From: DSOT01 sp052386775
GTDB lineage: Bacteria > Pseudomonadota > Gammaproteobacteria > Burkholderiales > SG8-41
Direction: 5' to 3'
DNA length: 8,293 nt
Assembly (NCBI GenBank): GCA_052386775.1
Contig: JBQTJV010000077.1
Span: 1 to 8,293 of the forward strand
The notes beneath the pieces were generated by a model. That model ran no database searches. It was not told the origin of the DNA and was given only the letters and a program-made list of their open reading frames with translations. Position numbers and translations under genes: made by a program. This document shows positions 6,509-8,293 of this stretch, in pieces (within the stretch, counting starts at the first letter, position 1; every line of letters starts with the position of its first letter).

Positions 6509-7287
6509 TATTTGAATGCCATGAAATTTGTTCCGCGCACGCCGTACTTGCGCGCCACCCGTTCCTTGCTGGTGCCCGCAAAACTATCGAAGAAGTGACA
6601 CGCGCGCGCGTCACGGAAACCGGCTTGCTGGAGGGCTTCGATCATCTCTGCAACCTGCAGAGCACCTGCGATTCACCCGGTCCATAAATCAATGTCGTTG
6701 CGGGCGGCCTCGGACAGTTCGGCCTCGACCGTAATATCGGCAAACTGCAGCCGACCCCCGGGCTTTACCACGCGATACAGCTCCGCGAACAGCCCGGCCT
6801 TGTCGGGCGAGAGATTGAAAACGCCGTTCGATATCACGATGTCCATGCTTTGCGCGTCGAGCGGCAGGCGGTTGATGTCGCCCTTCTCGAATCGCACGTG
6901 CGCAAGCCCCGCCGCGCGCGCGCCTGTCCGCGCTCGTTCGAGCATCTCGTCGGTCATGTCGACGCCGACGACCGAGCCACGCTTGCCCACCCGCCGGCCG
7001 GCGAGCAGGCAATCCATGCCCGCGCCCGAACCGACATCGAGGACGGATGCGCCCTCGGGCAGGGGATCCATCAAGAACGGATTGCCGACGCCGGCAAACG
7101 GCGTCGTGGCGCCACTCGGCAGGGATTGCAATTCAGCGGGGTCGTAGCCCAGCAACCGGGCGGCGTATTCGGGGCCGCGGTGAAAATGAAACTCGCCGCC
7201 CGGCTCTCGGGCGACAGATGCGTAGGTCTGGCGTACCTCTTCCTTCAGGCGGGCAACATCGAATCCGACGGGACAAGCGATCGCCAT
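6508..7287 (-). CDS. ArsM-like SAM methyltransferase, predicted selenoprotein (UGA = Sec205)
   Basis: Full reading gives 259 residues; ordinary gene calling would stop at codon 204. SAM motif I is VLDVGSGAGMD (82-92), then GVDMT (108-112), ISNGVFNLSPDK (152-163) and VVKPGGRLQFADI (173-185), the ArsM-like set. At 6675-6673 a TGA interrupts LWTG-UGA-IAGAL, where homologues have LWTGCIAGAL. The same frame continues for 54 codons (residues 206-259, with AGFRDARACHFFDSF and ending GTNFMAFK) to a TAG overlapping the next gene's GTG. A SECIS-like hairpin follows the TGA. By eye, Sec205 matches the third arsenic-binding Cys of ArsM (Cys224 in the algal enzyme, from memory). The other two positions are Val67 and Gly155, so arsenite methylation is doubtful. 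Remaining cysteines are 5, 93 and 230. ATG at 7287 has GAGGAG 9 bases upstream. The alternative is a nonsense mutation or sequencing error. Confidence 0.82.
6646..6675 (-). promoter_or_regulatory. Bacterial SECIS element with its UGA codon
   Basis: After the UGA (6675-6673) come 17 bases to the loop. The hairpin is CTCTGCA-GGT-TGCAGAG (6662-6646 on the minus strand), a perfect 7-bp stem with GGU at the apex, or 6 bp with loop AGGUU. Bacterial SECIS elements sit inside the coding region just after the UGA and present a GGU-type loop to SelB. The loop distance in E. coli fdhF is 18 bases, from memory. UCG at 6672-6669 region and CGA past 6646 could add a short lower stem. The hairpin falls in coding sequence (ALQVAE) without breaking the frame. 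Confidence 0.8.
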
Positions 7288-7325
7288 AGTGGAATGCTCC
7301 TCGAAGATCGGTTGTATAACGGCCG

Positions 7326-7354
7326 TTGTGGTCGATACGTATAATACGTATAAT
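7326..7354 (+). promoter_or_regulatory. Promoter for the regulator-cupin operon
   Basis: TTGTGG (7326-7331), exactly 17 bases, then a perfect TATAAT (7349-7354). A second TATAAT is at 7340-7345 but has no -35 partner. Predicted start near 7361 gives a leader of about 74 bases before the TTG start at 7435. The operator palindromes lie between and over the -10 hexamers. Confidence 0.55.
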
Positions 7355-7361
7355 GCGCATT
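7335..7361. promoter_or_regulatory. Tandem palindromic operator, three boxes at 9-bp spacing
   Basis: ATACGTAT (7335-7342), ATACGTAT (7344-7351) and ATGCGCAT (7353-7360, extended to AATGCGCATT at 7352-7361). Each is a perfect 8-bp palindrome of form AT-R-CG-Y-AT, with centres 9 bp apart. The array covers both divergent promoters. Ribbon-helix-helix repressors such as MetJ bind tandem 8-bp palindromes as side-by-side dimers, and a gene for such a regulator starts 74 bases away. Binding by that protein is inference. A separate palindrome, AACGGCCGTT, lies at 7318-7327. Confidence 0.7.
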
Positions 7362-7366
7362 GTCAA
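7338..7366 (-). promoter_or_regulatory. Promoter for the selenoprotein methyltransferase operon
   Basis: Minus-strand consensus TTGACA (7366-7361), exactly 17 bases, then TATACG (7343-7338; four of six). Predicted start is near 7331, 44 bases before the ATG at 7287. It overlaps the plus-strand promoter, so the two polymerases cannot bind at once, and it lies over all three operator boxes. Confidence 0.6.
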
Positions 7367-7434
7367 TGGCCGGTGCGGCCTACAGTCGGGCGGTGCGGCA
7401 AAGCCGCTCAATAGAATTCCAAGGGACACGCGAA

Positions 7435-7875
7435 TTGGCACGACTGAACATCACCATTTCCGACGAGCTTTACAACCGGATCGAGAGATGGCGCGACCGC
7501 ATCAATCTGTCGCGGATCTGTCAGGATGCCATCGCCCGCGAAATGGAAAAGCTCGAACTCGTCCCCGAAGACGTGCGCGAGATGCAGAAAGCGCTGTCGC
7601 GTCTGGGAGAGCAGAAGGCGAAGGTCGAGCGATCGTGCTTCCGCAAGGGGGTTTATGATGGCCTGGAGTGGGCGCGCGAAGCGGACTATGCGGTGCTGAA
7701 GCGCTGGGGCGAGCAGCCCCCGGATGGCGCGGTGTGGGAGGGAGTGTTGCAGGGTCCGGCCTCGGAAAAGGTCGCAGCGCATCGCGATGCCGACGACTGG
7801 CATGCGCAGCCGTACGCGGAAGGGTGGATGGCCGGGGTGCAGCAGTTCTGGAATCGCGCCAAACGCAGACTATGA
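7435..7875 (+). CDS. Ribbon-helix-helix (CopG-type) transcriptional regulator with a novel C-terminal region
   Basis: A 146-residue protein. The N-terminal 41 residues are a textbook ribbon-helix-helix domain: strand MARLNITI, helix A SDELYNRIERWRD (9-21), turn, helix B NLSRICQDAIAREMEKL (24-40). The remaining 105 residues are not a family I can name. They hold a charged helix (43-66), then two similar aromatic-glycine segments, KGVYDGLEW (71-79) and YAEGWMAGVQQFW (127-139), perhaps an internal duplication forming an effector or oligomerisation domain. The start is TTG at 7435, because the domain begins there and AAGGGA lies 8 bases upstream. An upstream in-frame ATG (7366) lies at the predicted transcription start with no ribosome binding site. 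It is divergent from the methyltransferase operon, with a tandem palindromic operator between, and 10 bases upstream of a cupin gene. Probably represses both units; the ligand is unknown, and Cys29 and Cys68 are possible sensors. Confidence 0.8.
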   Translation: MARLNITISDELYNRIERWRDRINLSRICQDAIAREMEKLELVPEDVREMQKALSRLGEQKAKVERSCFRKGVYDGLEWAREADYAVLKRWGEQPPDGAVWEGVLQGPASEKVAAHRDADDWHAQPYAEGWMAGVQQFWNRAKRRL

Positions 7876-7885
7876 GGAGATCGCG

Positions 7886-8272
7886 GTGAACGTCAGGCAC
7901 TATTCACGTTTCGAGGCGATCGATGCATCAGAGATCGAGGAGACCTACACTGGGATAACGATCCGGCGGGTGATCTCCGAAGTCGACGGGGCCGATTCCA
8001 CGGTAATGGATGTGTTCGAGATCGCGCCGGGCGGTCAGTCTCCCTACCATAGCCACCCGTGGGATCACCAGGTGTTCGTGATCAGCGGCCATGGCTGGTG
8101 TCGAGGCGAAGCGGGGAAGCTCGAGTTCGGGGCCGGCGACGTGATCTACGTCAAGCCCGGCGAAATGCACAGCTTCGGAAATTCCGGGCCGGAGGCCGTG
8201 AAGCTGGTGTGCGTTATCCCGAAGGCGGCGCTCGCTGCCTACCACCTCACAAAAATCGCCGGCGAAGTTTAA
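7886..8272 (+). CDS. Small cytoplasmic cupin-domain protein
   Basis: A 128-residue single cupin without signal peptide. Motif 1 is APGG-QSPYHSHPWDHQVFVISGHG: His55 and His57 are clear ligands. His61/Gln62 stand where the glutamate usually is, a known variant of the HPW(E/D)H subgroup. Motif 2 is FGAGDVIYVKPGEMHSFGN, with His95. A mononuclear metal site is therefore likely. Such cupins act as dioxygenases, isomerases, lyases or small-molecule sensors, and the activity here cannot be assigned. The start is GTG at 7886, with GAGGAG six bases upstream and overlapping the end of the regulator gene by proximity (10-base gap), so the two are cotranscribed. The frame is open further upstream but only inside the regulator gene. 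Shared control with the divergent methyltransferases suggests a role in the same pathway. Confidence 0.87.
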   Translation: MNVRHYSRFEAIDASEIEETYTGITIRRVISEVDGADSTVMDVFEIAPGGQSPYHSHPWDHQVFVISGHGWCRGEAGKLEFGAGDVIYVKPGEMHSFGNSGPEAVKLVCVIPKAALAAYHLTKIAGEV

Positions 8273-8293
8273 CAGCGCATCAAAGCTGCACGA

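Noticed and set aside
6595..6614. CG-repeat with GTGAC/GTCAC ends as an alternative SECIS or as Z-DNA
   Set aside because: Too far from the UGA for a bacterial SECIS, and explained by the codons for Asp-Ala-Arg-Ala-Cys in high-GC sequence.
6673..6675. TGA as a true stop, giving a 204-residue truncated methyltransferase or a pseudogene
   Set aside because: The downstream 54 codons keep the frame and family pattern, the TGA replaces a conserved Cys, a SECIS-like hairpin follows, and the next gene's start overlaps the TAG. A mutation or read error remains the fallback.
7360..7434. Longer start of the ribbon-helix-helix regulator at TTG 7360 or ATG 7366
   Set aside because: These lie at the predicted transcription start and inside the operator, with no ribosome binding site; the domain begins at TTG 7435 behind AAGGGA.
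1..8293. CRISPR array, tRNA, rRNA, insertion sequence or phage attachment site
   Set aside because: No regularly spaced repeats, no cloverleaf or rRNA-like sequence and no transposase or integrase were seen on either strand.

Overview
The window is a high-GC stretch (about 60-65 % GC in most genes, by eye) from a proteobacterium, most likely a betaproteobacterium of environmental origin. This rests on protein style (DedA, CocE/NonD-type hydrolase, the long CysK-like subgroup), GTG/TTG start usage and small intergenic inverted repeats. The species cannot be named. If my reading of one gene is right, the host also makes selenoproteins.

Left part (1-3186, minus strand): a catabolic transcription unit, read right to left. 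It encodes a CocE/NonD-type serine hydrolase, an alpha/beta-fold hydrolase starting at a TTG next to a small palindrome, and an acyl-CoA dehydrogenase cut off by the window edge. An extended -10 promoter at about 3260 probably drives it. The likely theme is release of an acyl group from an ester or amide, followed by oxidation of the acyl-CoA. The substrate is unknown.

Middle (3288-5519): a PLP-dependent cysteine-synthase-like enzyme (minus) diverges from a DedA-family membrane protein (plus). A perfect 9-bp bidirectional terminator separates DedA from a convergent small exported cupin. That cupin gene has clearly lower GC than its neighbours and lacks the histidine of the second cupin motif.

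Right part (5673-8272): the most interesting region. Two SAM-dependent methyltransferase genes form a minus-strand operon. The first looks truncated by an in-frame TGA at codon 205, but the same frame continues for 54 more family-like codons to a TAG that overlaps the GTG of the second gene. The TGA sits where related ArsM-like methyltransferases have a conserved cysteine, and 17 nt after it lies a perfect 7-bp hairpin with a GGU loop, as expected for a bacterial SECIS element. I read it as a selenocysteine codon and annotate the full 259-residue protein. The second methyltransferase has no ribosome binding site of its own and probably depends on ribosomes that read through the UGA. Divergently, a ribbon-helix-helix regulator and a metal-binding cupin form a plus-strand operon. 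The shared promoter region holds three 8-bp palindromes exactly 9 bp apart, a layout suited to cooperative binding of ribbon-helix-helix dimers, and they cover both promoters. Together this looks like a self-regulated small-molecule methylation module with a selenoprotein at its centre. What it methylates is not visible from sequence.
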